Below are positions 43,416 through 51,896 of a stretch of DNA of 64,000 nucleotides, piece by piece. The notes beneath the pieces are model-generated. The model worked only from the letters and a program-made list of their open reading frames with translations. It was not told the origin of the DNA and did no database searches. Within the stretch, counting starts at the first letter, position 1. Each line of letters starts with the position of its first letter. The translations under genes and the position numbers were made by a program. Source of the DNA: Pseudomonas sp. UBA1879 (GTDB taxonomy: Bacteria; Pseudomonadota; Gammaproteobacteria; Pseudomonadales; Pseudomonadaceae); NCBI RefSeq assembly GCF_002338065.1, contig NZ_DDHJ01000017.1, forward strand, positions 1-64,000. The letters run 5' to 3'.

Positions 43416-43442
43416 TAGTGGTTTTTTTTGATGAAACCACTA
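43416..43442 (+). terminator. Perfect 9-bp hairpin followed by T-tract
   Basis: TAGTGGTTT (43416) and AAACCACTA (43434) pair perfectly. A run of T bases starts about ten bases later. It could end a transcript carrying the 43205 hairpin, but the distance to the T-run is longer than usual. Confidence 0.4.
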
Positions 43443-43603
43443 TATGTTGTGTTTTTTTTTGTGCTCCGTCGGGTTTGGACGCGCTGTAAGTGCGAGATGA
43501 CGTCAAAGCCAATGTTGGCCACGATTGTTCAAACTTCGCCTTGAATTTGTGGCGAATTGCCTTCATTCAGGTACAGACCCCCTAGACGAAAGAAGACCCA
43601 CTG

Positions 43604-44113
43604 ATGGCTACCGACAAACGAGTGATACCTGGCTGTTTCGACGAGATGATGGAGGTCGACACGTATAAAGCTGAACACCGGCTAGGTGGTCAACCGAGCG
43701 TTGGGCGTGGCTACCCGCTCAATCCTGTTCTACGCGAAGACTTCATTAACACGCCAAACAATCACCGCGAGCCGTTGGAGGTGGAAGACTGGTGGGGGCT
43801 GCCTTACATCCAATCCACTACATGGGAGCAAGCGGAGGGGCAGCGCCGGCGTGTTCAAATGGAACATCGAGCCTTCGGTGGCGGTGTCATCGGCGAACTC
43901 AGCCACGAAGAGGTGGAGGCTCAGATTGATGCTCATCGGGTGAGTTTTTTTGAGCAGAATCCGGGAGGGACTAAATACACTGTGCATTGCTTAGATGGCG
44001 GGGCCTGGGATCGCCCAACCCTTTGGGGCGTCTTTCCCACACTGGACGAGGCGATTGATTGCTGTGACCTAGGGCCGGCCTGGCGCAGAGCAAAGTTGAA
44101 AGCGCCCGTTTGA
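43604..44113 (+). CDS. Hypothetical protein
   Basis: A 169-residue protein that I do not recognise. It opens MATDKRVIPGCFDEMMEVDT, has a Trp-rich centre (EDWWGLPYIQSTTWEQAEGQ) and ends with a small beta/alpha stretch (KYTVHCLDGGAWDRPTLWGV). Soluble, with no signal peptide. The frame is well filled and the codon use normal, so it is probably real. Confidence 0.6.
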   Translation: MATDKRVIPGCFDEMMEVDTYKAEHRLGGQPSVGRGYPLNPVLREDFINTPNNHREPLEVEDWWGLPYIQSTTWEQAEGQRRRVQMEHRAFGGGVIGELSHEEVEAQIDAHRVSFFEQNPGGTKYTVHCLDGGAWDRPTLWGVFPTLDEAIDCCDLGPAWRRAKLKAPV

Positions 44114-44316
44114 GCCTAGGCGCCGGGCTCTTAGTCAACGGAGCGCCGTAAGCTGTCGTCTGCAGAGCCAGGATTCCGGCATTTCTGCTAGTCATCGTTC
44201 ATTCCTTCGACGCTCTGTCAGCTCTTCCGCTTGCAATGCCTGCATCCGAACAGCGAGGCAATCTGCGAACCGATGTAGCGAAGCGTTTCAACGCGTCAGC
44301 GGTACGCCACTGGCCT

Positions 44317-45357
44317 TCACGGAAAGAGCTTGTAGGGACTGTCCGGGTAGCGCTGCGCTGGATTGAGTTCGCGAGTATCCAGACCGTAGGTACGGAGCAA
44401 CCATCGAGAGGTGCCGCCTGCCTCACCACCGACAACACCGCGCCCATGAAGCCCCAGCCGGTTGTTAACAATCAAGATGTCGCCAGGGGCGATGACTACG
44501 GCTGTTGAGCATGCCAGGCAAGCCTGCTCGAATCGCTTCGCCGCAGAAGTGGCAGCCGCTGAGTCATAGTCTGAATCGCTCGCGCTGTGGCTGTAACGAA
44601 TCCAGTAGCCATCTCCTGCTTCGAACAGAAGCTGAATGCCTTCCATGGGGCGTGCAAGGGGACTTCTGTTGCCAAAAATCAGCTTCAGCCCAGAGGTGAA
44701 CGTCTTTTGCGGACGAATCACGTATTGGGGCTTAACCAGTTCCTCTATGTCATCCTGAGACAACTGCCTCAGCACATCGCTTAGCGGCATAACGGTCGTT
44801 GCGGTTTGATCGGGATTGCGCAGACCGCTCAGGCAGACAAAATCGGGCGATGGAGCGATACGATCGTCCAGCTCATGTACCTGCCCACGTACGGGGAAGT
44901 AAACCGCGTCGGTATGACCACGCATGCTGCCTTTGGACTTTTCGGCCATCTCGCCTTCGCCTGGGAACGGTACGAGATTGACGAACAGATGCCCGTCATT
45001 TTCCGACCCGTAGGAAATCGTGTCGGAGTTGAGCGCTGCTAGGCAGGCAATAGCACAGGCTCGCGCGGCGACAGTGCTCTCGGCGTCAGGGACGGGTATG
45101 AAGGTGGTAGGGGTTTCTGGCAAGTCGCCGACCTCAAACGCTGATCGCAGGTGAATCAGGGGCATCGTCCAGGCACGTTGCTGAATGTCGTACAGACTTA
45201 CACCGGCTTGAGCGAGCAATGCTTCGATCGCGGGGCGCAGGGTATCCCCCAAGGCGTCAGGGTGGTCAAGCGCTGAAAGGCATACGTCCAAGGTGGTTCC
45301 GCGCATCCATTCACTTACAGCCCTGTGAATGGCTCCTGAAAAATGAGCGTCGATCAA
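44317..45357 (-). CDS. TauD/clavaminate synthase-like 2OG-Fe(II) dioxygenase
   Basis: A 346-residue protein with a TTG start (GGGA five bases upstream). The iron ligands appear as MRGHTDAVYFP (H148, D150) and the distal His304 in NNRLGLHGRG. SRWLLRTYG supplies the 2-oxoglutarate Arg (318 or 322). The long N-terminal helical part and NSDTISYGSENDGHLFVNL fit the clavaminate synthase/asparagine oxygenase-like branch, which hydroxylates amino acids or peptides. It is divergent, with an 89-bp gap, from the RHH/helicase unit, so shared regulation is likely. Confidence 0.82.
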   Translation of the reverse strand: MIDAHFSGAIHRAVSEWMRGTTLDVCLSALDHPDALGDTLRPAIEALLAQAGVSLYDIQQRAWTMPLIHLRSAFEVGDLPETPTTFIPVPDAESTVAARACAIACLAALNSDTISYGSENDGHLFVNLVPFPGEGEMAEKSKGSMRGHTDAVYFPVRGQVHELDDRIAPSPDFVCLSGLRNPDQTATTVMPLSDVLRQLSQDDIEELVKPQYVIRPQKTFTSGLKLIFGNRSPLARPMEGIQLLFEAGDGYWIRYSHSASDSDYDSAAATSAAKRFEQACLACSTAVVIAPGDILIVNNRLGLHGRGVVGGEAGGTSRWLLRTYGLDTRELNPAQRYPDSPYKLFP

Positions 45358-45398
45358 TTGTGTCCCTACGTGCTACGGTGATATAAAGATGATATACG

Positions 45399-45412
45399 GC
45401 GCAGTATAGCGC
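45399..45412. promoter_or_regulatory. Palindromic site between the dioxygenase and RHH genes
   Basis: GCGCAGTATAGCGC is an almost symmetrical sequence in the 89-bp divergent region, beside GATATAAAGATGATATA. Its position suits an operator for the RHH-like product encoded at 45447. Inferred from symmetry and position. Confidence 0.4.
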
Positions 45413-45446
45413 ACCATCGATTCAGCAACGAAAGCCGGATTCTAAC

Positions 45447-46532
45447 ATGAAGTGTAATGGCAATTTGACCTCCTCACCTTTGAGAGAATGGGCGGATTAC
45501 CTTACGTGGGTGTCTAAAACAGGTGATTTTCAACTGGTAGCAGGTGAGCACCAATGCATCGTACCGCTGCCAGATGGTGAGCATCTGAGGGTGCATGCAT
45601 CGACTCCTGACCTTCTCGCCAAGAAGGTCATGGCGGAGCTCACTTCCAATTTCGTCGCTGCGCCTCATATACCAGATTTAGAAAAATCTTTGTGTTTCGT
45701 GCCTGCCCAGGATGAGTCGCCCAAGGAGGTGTCTATGCCTAGTCATTACGAACCTGCTGTTCCGCGTGCCAGTGTAACTCCACGATCGGTACCGGCTAGC
45801 GGTACGAAAGACGTGCTGCAATCTATCGGTGTCTATGTGCCTGAGTCCATGCACGTAGCGCTGAAGGACGTAGCGGCGCGCCAAGGCAAGAAGTTTTCCG
45901 TGCTCGTGCGTGAAATGGTTGAAGACAGTTACGAGAAATTTGAAAGCGCCATTGAAGTCCAGAATCCAAGGAAGCTGCTCGACAGCTACGAGCGCAAGGT
46001 CGCCAGTTATTCCGGGAAGTCCTCTCAGTGGATGGCGCGTGTCGATCGCCCCTTCAGCCTAGAGCTTAAATTGACTGCGAAGGAATACGGTCGGTCAGCG
46101 TCTCAAATCGTAGGCGGGCTCTTGGCCGAAGCGCTGTCGCATCGCCCTGAAGCCGTGGAGGCACCTGCTGTTTCGCAGCAGGATATCCAGCAGGCTCAAG
46201 CCGCCATGCGCGCGATCGCGGGGCCAAAGGTAACCGCACTGGCTGACTTCATTGGGCTGTCAGGTAAGCGTCTCTTGGTCAATGAACTGCTCGCGGGTGT
46301 GGTGCGTGCTCCAAGCGTGCTGCTTGGCAAGATGGCCGACTTCCTCAGCCTGTCGCGAGACGTCGTTGCACAAGCCGTTAGATGTAATTTTCAGCAATTG
46401 CCGACACCGTCTTTCAGCGCCCCCAATGGCCAGCCGCGAGTGCTCACCGAGCCGGTGTCGTGGAGCGAGGCTGTGAGGGCGCTGAATTTGCCCGCTGACG
46501 AGGAAGCCATGCTTCTGGCATTAGAGGACTGA
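45447..46532 (+). CDS. Ribbon-helix-helix-like protein, partner of the helicase fusion
   Basis: A 361-residue protein. Around residues 127-170 there is an RHH-like unit (VLQSIGVYVPESMHVALKDV, then KKFSVLVREMVEDSYEKFE). A second similar one lies near 195-228 (RVDRPFSLELKLTAKEYGRS followed by ASQIVGGLLAEAL). The C-terminus holds a possible helix pair (VNELLAGVVRAPSVLLGKMA). The next gene begins one base after the stop, so the two are co-translated. ImmA-type peptidases often cut a DNA-binding repressor encoded next door, which makes this protein a likely target. Confidence 0.65.
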   Translation: MKCNGNLTSSPLREWADYLTWVSKTGDFQLVAGEHQCIVPLPDGEHLRVHASTPDLLAKKVMAELTSNFVAAPHIPDLEKSLCFVPAQDESPKEVSMPSHYEPAVPRASVTPRSVPASGTKDVLQSIGVYVPESMHVALKDVAARQGKKFSVLVREMVEDSYEKFESAIEVQNPRKLLDSYERKVASYSGKSSQWMARVDRPFSLELKLTAKEYGRSASQIVGGLLAEALSHRPEAVEAPAVSQQDIQQAQAAMRAIAGPKVTALADFIGLSGKRLLVNELLAGVVRAPSVLLGKMADFLSLSRDVVAQAVRCNFQQLPTPSFSAPNGQPRVLTEPVSWSEAVRALNLPADEEAMLLALED

Positions 46533-46533
46533 T

Positions 46534-49500
46534 ATGAATCCTTTCGACCGAGCGCGAATTCAAGCCAACAACACTCGGTCGACGTTGGTGGCCGCAAGTG
46601 GTCTGCTGCATCCGACCAGTGAAGAGTTACTGGCCGGCGTCGAAGAGGCGCTGGGTTTAATGGTTGAACCGGTATCACCCGGTTACTACGCTCTTGGCGG
46701 CGGCGATGCTTATATCCAGCGTGGCTACAGCACCATTCTGATCCGCAACGATGTCTCAGCCCAGGATCGGGCGTACCTTCTGGCTCATGAGCTTGGGCAT
46801 TGGTATCTGGATCCGTCCTTGGCACCACCGGGCTCCACGCCGACACCTGCAAGAGTAAGTGACCTGGCAGGTTCGGCGGGTCAAGGGACGGCAGTTCTTG
46901 AGGGATATGGAGCGTGGGAACGCCAGGAGCTCCAAGCCAACGTATTCGCGCGTGAGTTGCTACTGCCTCGTTCGTTCGCCAGAGCCCTTTGGCACAATGG
47001 CTGGCGATCGCGCGCCATAGCAAACCACTTCTGCCTCCCCCTGGAACTCGTTCGCCAGCAGTTGGCAGATGCATTGCTGCTGCCCGATGTCCCTGCACTT
47101 CCCTTGGCTCCGGCGCATCCTCCCAGTGATGCGCAACGTCTTGCCGCCCAAGCGCCTGAGCGGTATGTCAATGTCGTAGCGGGGCCTGGCACAGGGAAGA
47201 CGACAACCCTCGTGCACAGGGTCGCTCACCTGATCGGCAGTGGTGTGCCTGCCAGCCGAATCTTGGTCATGACGTTCACCAATCGAGCAGCCCAAGAGCT
47301 TGTTGAACGGCTAACTGCTGGGAGCGTGCCGAATGCTGCACAGATCTGGGCGGGGACGTTTCACTCATTCGGGCTTGAAATCCTTCGCAAGCACCATTAC
47401 CTGTTCAACCTCACGCCTCAGATCAAAATCGCTGATCTCTTGCAGCAGGTTCGGTTGTTGGCCGGCGAGCTGCCCAATCTGCGCCTGAATTACTTCTTCA
47501 GGCTCCGTAACCCCTACGATTGGTTGCCTGACGTACTTAAGATCATCCACCGGCTGAAGGAGGAGCTGATCTTCCCAGATCAATACGCGGCGATCGTACA
47601 GGCGTTGCCCGCCGTCGAAGAGGATGTCGCTCGCGAGCGCAGTGACATCGTCACCCTCTATCGGGCGTATGAGGCTGTGTTACGTCGAGACGGCTGGGTA
47701 GACCAGCCGGATCTGTTGGTGCGTCCGACGCTCATGGCACGTGATGATCGGCCCTCTTTGGCACCCTATCTGGAGCAATTCGACCACGTGTTGGTGGATG
47801 AGTACCAGGACGTCAACCACGTCATGGTCGAGTTCGTGAAGCGGATTGGCCCCTCCCAGCGCAACCTTTGGGTGGTCGGCGACATTCGCCAGGCTATTCA
47901 CCATTGGCGGGGCGCGTCGATCCAGAGCCTGCTCAAATTCGATGAGGCTTACTCCACTCGACGTGATGGAGCATCCCTGCAGCGCTACACGCTGGACATC
48001 AACCGGCGCTCGTCTCCCGAGATCTTGCGCCTTGTCCAGAAGGCAGGCACGACTCACGTCCTTCAGCCCATCCAGCCGTTGGATCAGGTTTTTCCTTCTC
48101 AGGCAGCGAACGGGCTTCTGCCAACTTTAGTGCCTACCTCGTCGAAACCCGAACAGCACCGCATGGTCGCGGCCCAGGTCGAACAGGCCCGAAGCGCCGG
48201 GTACCGATATGGCAGCCAAGGCGTTATCAGCGCCACGAACGTCCAGGTTGATGAGTTGGCGCAGGCGCTTGAGCAAGCGGGGATTCCCGTTCTGCATGTC
48301 GGCGATTTGAGCCAGCGTGTGGAGGTCAAGGAGTTCATGTGCCTGATGCAGCTCTTGGCTCGACGAAGCCCCAGTGCGCTGCTGGGACTTCAAGGACAAC
48401 CTGATTTCACCCTGCCTATCGCCGATATCAACCTGCTGATGGAGCTTTCCAAGCAAGGGTTTGAGCATCAGCGTGGCCGATGGCTGCGAACCTCTGTCCC
48501 AATCCCAGGGCTTTCTCCTAGAGGGCAGCAAGTCGTCGGGGCACTGCGCAGTCTCCTGCAAGGTAACTCCCGTAGCTCGCGTCCATGGGCGTTCGTCTGC
48601 GATCTTCTGTTCGAGCAAGGCTATGGCATGGGCTCGCTTTCTGATCATTCTGTGGCGGCCCAGATTCGGCGCCTTGCCGTCTGGCAGTTTCTCTATGGCG
48701 TGCGTAATACCGATGGCGTCGGCAGCCAGGCCACCTTGTCGAAATACCTGATTCGGGAAGACTTCAAGCGCTACATTGGACAGCGTTCCGCAGAGCGCGT
48801 GTTGCCACCAGAGGCTGCAGCTATCGATGCGGTCAGGGTCATGACGGTTCATGGCAGCAAAGGACTTGAGTTCGATGTCGTGCACCTAGCCAACGTTGAG
48901 CTATCGCGCTATGGCGCGGAGCCCCCGGCTTGGTCATACGAGCGCCAAGGGCTTTTGCTTCCCCCGGAGGCTCTCAATAGCACGCCGCAAATGCGGTCTG
49001 AAGGCGAAGCGATCGAGCGCAACAACCTGCTGTATGTCGGCCTATCCCGCGCGAAGAGTCGGCTCCAGGTGTATTGCGGGGTGGATGACTCAACCGTGCC
49101 TCTTCCGCTGCGTGATCCGGCTGTTATTGCGCAATATGCTGGGGCGCGTGTGCCAGCGATCTCGGTACCGGCACCGCGTCACCGACCTCTGGTTACGCCT
49201 GCCAGCATTAGCTATGCCGCCCTGGATGGCTTCATGACCTGTCCGCTCCAGTACTACTACGGCCATGAGCTCAACTTCCCGGCTGAGCAGGAGATGGATG
49301 TCTCCATTCGTGCCAGGAAATCCGTGCTCGTAGGACTTGAATACTTCTACCGGGATGGCATGGCGTCCGATCAGGCGTTTTTGCGGGCATGGCAAGAGAA
49401 GTCACTGCCTACTTACGAAGAGGACAGAACGCTGTCTGAGGACGCCTGGGACGCATTCGGTCGCGGAACGGCGCTACTGCCAAGCGTGGTGCAGTACGTT

Positions 49501-49845
49501 CCTGAAAGCACCTCAAGTGTGAACGGCCAGGTCATCACCATGCCGTGGATGTTGCGCGACGCGGAGGGAGGGCTGATCTGGTTGCGCACTGGTATGAGCC
49601 TGGATCAGGTTGCTAAAAACGTGCGGCCTATCATGGAGACTTTGGGTGGAAGTGGATGCCAACGTATGGCTTTGCATTCATTGAGCAGTGGTCGCACTGA
49701 GTCCTGCATACCGTCGGCCAGAGCTTCCAATACTAGCCTCTACAAAGCGGTGTCGGCGCTCAGGGCCAGCGACCGCACAGCCCGTAAGGGGAAGCACTGT
49801 AATCGCTGTGCGTACACGACGATTTGTGCTCAAAGGCCGGCTTGA
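46534..49845 (+). CDS. ImmA/IrrE metallopeptidase - UvrD helicase - Fe-S nuclease-like fusion
   Basis: 1103 residues. Residues 1-180 form an ImmA/IrrE-type zinc peptidase: HELGH at 85-89 and ERQELQANVFARELLLP giving the third ligand near 132. Residues 200-860 form a superfamily 1 helicase: AGPGTGKTT (216-224), DEYQDV (near 421), GDIRQAIHHWRGA, TVHGSKGLEFDVV (near 770), NLLYVGLSRAK (near 830). The tail resembles the AddB/RecB nuclease with an Fe-S staple: CPLQYYY (near 903) and C-x2-C-x5-C at the end (CNRCAYTTIC). The acid and Lys residues expected between the Cys groups are not seen, so nuclease activity may be lost. It joins proteolytic sensing and DNA unwinding in one chain. Confidence 0.85.
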   Translation: MNPFDRARIQANNTRSTLVAASGLLHPTSEELLAGVEEALGLMVEPVSPGYYALGGGDAYIQRGYSTILIRNDVSAQDRAYLLAHELGHWYLDPSLAPPGSTPTPARVSDLAGSAGQGTAVLEGYGAWERQELQANVFARELLLPRSFARALWHNGWRSRAIANHFCLPLELVRQQLADALLLPDVPALPLAPAHPPSDAQRLAAQAPERYVNVVAGPGTGKTTTLVHRVAHLIGSGVPASRILVMTFTNRAAQELVERLTAGSVPNAAQIWAGTFHSFGLEILRKHHYLFNLTPQIKIADLLQQVRLLAGELPNLRLNYFFRLRNPYDWLPDVLKIIHRLKEELIFPDQYAAIVQALPAVEEDVARERSDIVTLYRAYEAVLRRDGWVDQPDLLVRPTLMARDDRPSLAPYLEQFDHVLVDEYQDVNHVMVEFVKRIGPSQRNLWVVGDIRQAIHHWRGASIQSLLKFDEAYSTRRDGASLQRYTLDINRRSSPEILRLVQKAGTTHVLQPIQPLDQVFPSQAANGLLPTLVPTSSKPEQHRMVAAQVEQARSAGYRYGSQGVISATNVQVDELAQALEQAGIPVLHVGDLSQRVEVKEFMCLMQLLARRSPSALLGLQGQPDFTLPIADINLLMELSKQGFEHQRGRWLRTSVPIPGLSPRGQQVVGALRSLLQGNSRSSRPWAFVCDLLFEQGYGMGSLSDHSVAAQIRRLAVWQFLYGVRNTDGVGSQATLSKYLIREDFKRYIGQRSAERVLPPEAAAIDAVRVMTVHGSKGLEFDVVHLANVELSRYGAEPPAWSYERQGLLLPPEALNSTPQMRSEGEAIERNNLLYVGLSRAKSRLQVYCGVDDSTVPLPLRDPAVIAQYAGARVPAISVPAPRHRPLVTPASISYAALDGFMTCPLQYYYGHELNFPAEQEMDVSIRARKSVLVGLEYFYRDGMASDQAFLRAWQEKSLPTYEEDRTLSEDAWDAFGRGTALLPSVVQYVPESTSSVNGQVITMPWMLRDAEGGLIWLRTGMSLDQVAKNVRPIMETLGGSGCQRMALHSLSSGRTESCIPSARASNTSLYKAVSALRASDRTARKGKHCNRCAYTTICAQRPA

Positions 49846-49863
49846 GGAGCGTTTCAGGTTTTT

Positions 49864-49911
49864 GGTTTCTTGGTTTCTTGGTTTCTTGGTTTCTTGGTTT
49901 CTTGGTTTCTT
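49864..49911 (+). repeat. Octanucleotide tandem repeat, six copies
   Basis: GGTTTCTT repeated six times without error, starting 18 bases after the stop of the helicase fusion and ending in a GGCTTCGCG variant. Because eight is not a multiple of three, length changes would shift any frame that crosses it. The frames across it give only VSWFLGFL-type hydrophobic repeats. Confidence 0.9.
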
Positions 49912-49998
49912 GGCTTCGCGGGGCGCAGGAGCGGCAGCTATCAGTGCGTTTTTATGCGCCAGGGTAAAAAGTCAGTGAAGTCTTTTTAGGGTGGGGAC

Positions 49999-50208
49999 AT
50001 GCTGATTGAGCTCGATTTGAACCATAAAGACGCAGAAGCGCTTTTGCGCCACTGCGCGCAGTACCAGCAAGACTCCGGGGATTTTCGGGAGGATGCCAAG
50101 CTTCGGGACGGACTTGAGGCACTTGCAGACGCAATCCACGAGTCGATGAGGGCGGGGAAAGCGCAGAGGGTAAAAAATCTTTGCTATGAGGGTGATCGTG
50201 CCCGCTGA
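49999..50208 (+). CDS. Small protein, paralogue of 34304-34465
   Basis: A 69-residue protein MLIELDLNHKDAEALLRHC, then REDAKLRDGLEALADAIHES and a basic tail. It aligns over about 50 residues with the product of 34304-34465. TAGGGTGGGG precedes the ATG. Soluble and probably helical; function unknown. It lies between the helicase unit and an acidic protein gene on the other strand. Confidence 0.65.
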   Translation: MLIELDLNHKDAEALLRHCAQYQQDSGDFREDAKLRDGLEALADAIHESMRAGKAQRVKNLCYEGDRAR

Positions 50209-50282
50209 CGACAGGCAGGCACAATCACGAATAGTTGGGAGTTCAGCACGTTTCCACCGTGCGCCTTTCAGTTCCTTGCCGG

Positions 50283-50867
50283 CTAGTCGACTCTTTCTGA
50301 AAGCTTCAGTATGTAATCAAGTGCCTGTTCCTGGGCATCTTCTTCATCTTCAGTGTTGAAAATGTCCTGGACGGTGTCGTATTCCGGCTCGTCCTCGGGT
50401 TCATCCATCATTTCATCGTCCTCATAGTCATCGTCCAGGTCATTGAGGGGTGGTTCTGGATGGTGCGACTGGGAGCTTTCAGTTGCTGGGTTAGGTTGGT
50501 TGTCTGCGCTCGGATTGCTGGTGGTGGATGCCGTTTCAGGCGTTGAGCTGCTTGCGGTACCGATCATCTGATTTACCAAGGCATCGGTCTTGGCTTTAGC
50601 CTCTTCATGCGTCTTGCCGACATTGACTGAGCTGCCCAGGATTGCTTGATTGATATCAGCCCACGCCTGGACTTCACCGGTAGTCATATTGGTGCCATTT
50701 TCCTGGAGAGACTTTCGCATCAGGCCTGACGCTACTGCAGAGTCGTATTCCGCCTCGATTTCCAGGTAATCAGAGACGTTTTTAATGAGGTTTGCCGTAC
50801 CGCTTAACTTAGGGCTTGGGGCTTCAGGGTCAGGAGATTGACCGTCTGGTGTCGTGTCGTCCGCCAT
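50283..50867 (-). CDS. Acidic, partly disordered hypothetical protein
   Basis: A 194-residue protein. The N-terminal 90 residues look folded (LSGTANLIKNVSDYLEIEAE and TTGEVQAWADINQAILGSS). Then follows a Ser/Thr/Pro-rich linker and an extremely acidic stretch (DLDDDYEDDEMMDEPEDEPE). The last 20 residues form a short helix. Such acidic tails mimic nucleic acid or bind basic partners. No family is recognised, and an anti-restriction role would be speculation. Confidence 0.6.
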   Translation of the reverse strand: MADDTTPDGQSPDPEAPSPKLSGTANLIKNVSDYLEIEAEYDSAVASGLMRKSLQENGTNMTTGEVQAWADINQAILGSSVNVGKTHEEAKAKTDALVNQMIGTASSSTPETASTTSNPSADNQPNPATESSQSHHPEPPLNDLDDDYEDDEMMDEPEDEPEYDTVQDIFNTEDEEDAQEQALDYILKLSERVD

Positions 50868-51350
50868 TTCGAATCCTCGTTCGAGTGAGGTCTCTGGAAG
50901 TGCCTTACCCTACCGTGAGCCAACCGCGACGTCACTACAGCAAAAGGTGCTAGCCATACCCCTCTATATGCCCAAAACAGCGCCTTGAGGGGGGCGGTTG
51001 CAGAGGGCGGCGGCTTGTTCTGCCTGAGACTTTTTGGCCGATCCAAGTAGTGTAGTGGGCATAGCCGTCACGAAAGCCTGACAAGCTGGCCCCATAAGCT
51101 CGGCAAGCTATTAGCTTCGGTGCCTATAGCTGGTGAAAGCGATCATCCGCTTACCACCTCTGCGTGAACGTTCTTGCCTTGCGAAGCGCAAACGATCAGT
51201 CTGCGGTCGGCCAAGATTAAGCTGAGAAACTAGGAAAGCCCTAGCCCTAGCCCAAGCTTTGCGTTACCTCATCGCCCTCACCCTGTGGCGCTCGACGACC
51301 GGATGCTTTTTTAGCGTGAGAAGCCCCAACGGTCTGTCTATAATCCGCGC
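50868..51350. other. Gene-free stretch of about 480 bases
   Basis: No frame here has both a credible start and a plausible composition. It contains the divergent upstream regions of the acidic-protein gene and the sce7726-like gene. I see no strong repeat or terminator. Confidence 0.5.
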
Positions 51351-51896
51351 ATGTTGAATCCGACCGAAATCCGCCCAATCCTCAAGCAGTGGGTCGCGAA
51401 AGCGATGTCCCACGAAGAGAGTGACGTCTTCATTGAGGAGCTGTGCTTCATCGACAAGGCCAGACGTGCCGATCTCGTTCATGCCAATGGGAAGCTAACC
51501 GCTTTCGAAATCAAGTCTCATGCTGACACCCTGGTGCGTTGGGAGGGCCAGCAACAGGCCTACATGGCTTGCTTTGACGAAGTCTGGCTATGCTGCCATT
51601 CAAAGCACTTGGTCAAGGCTCTTGAGTCATGTCTCCCGCATGTTGGCGTACTTGTCGTCGATGACTATTCCGGCATGGCGATGATTCGAAAGGCGAAGCC
51701 CAACAAGCTTCAAGATAAATTCCACCTTACGGGATTTTTGTGGCGCAGCGAGCTGGACGCACTCGCGAGCCAGAATGGGGTGGCAACGAAAAGTCGCGAC
51801 CTTATAAAAGAGGTGCGCCGCCAACTGAGCGACGCCCTCCCCATGAGCGTAATCAGGTCACATGTACTGGCTAGCTTGAAGCAACGTTACCGCTAG
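51351..51896 (+). CDS. sce7726 family protein, PD-(D/E)XK-like
   Basis: A 181-residue protein. EELCFIDKARRADLVHANGK and LTAFEIKSHADTL provide the D ... ExK set of a restriction-like nuclease core (Asp near 46, Glu and Lys near 59-61). The FDEVWLCC strand and a winged C-terminal helix set fit the sce7726 group. Its stop overlaps the end of the beta-protein gene on the opposite strand by four bases. These two families are usually neighbours, so they probably act together. Confidence 0.75.
   Translation: MLNPTEIRPILKQWVAKAMSHEESDVFIEELCFIDKARRADLVHANGKLTAFEIKSHADTLVRWEGQQQAYMACFDEVWLCCHSKHLVKALESCLPHVGVLVVDDYSGMAMIRKAKPNKLQDKFHLTGFLWRSELDALASQNGVATKSRDLIKEVRRQLSDALPMSVIRSHVLASLKQRYR

Noticed and set aside
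49688..49978. 96-codon frame through the octanucleotide repeat
   Set aside because: It overlaps the helicase fusion in another frame, and its hydrophobic repeats come only from the tandem DNA repeat.
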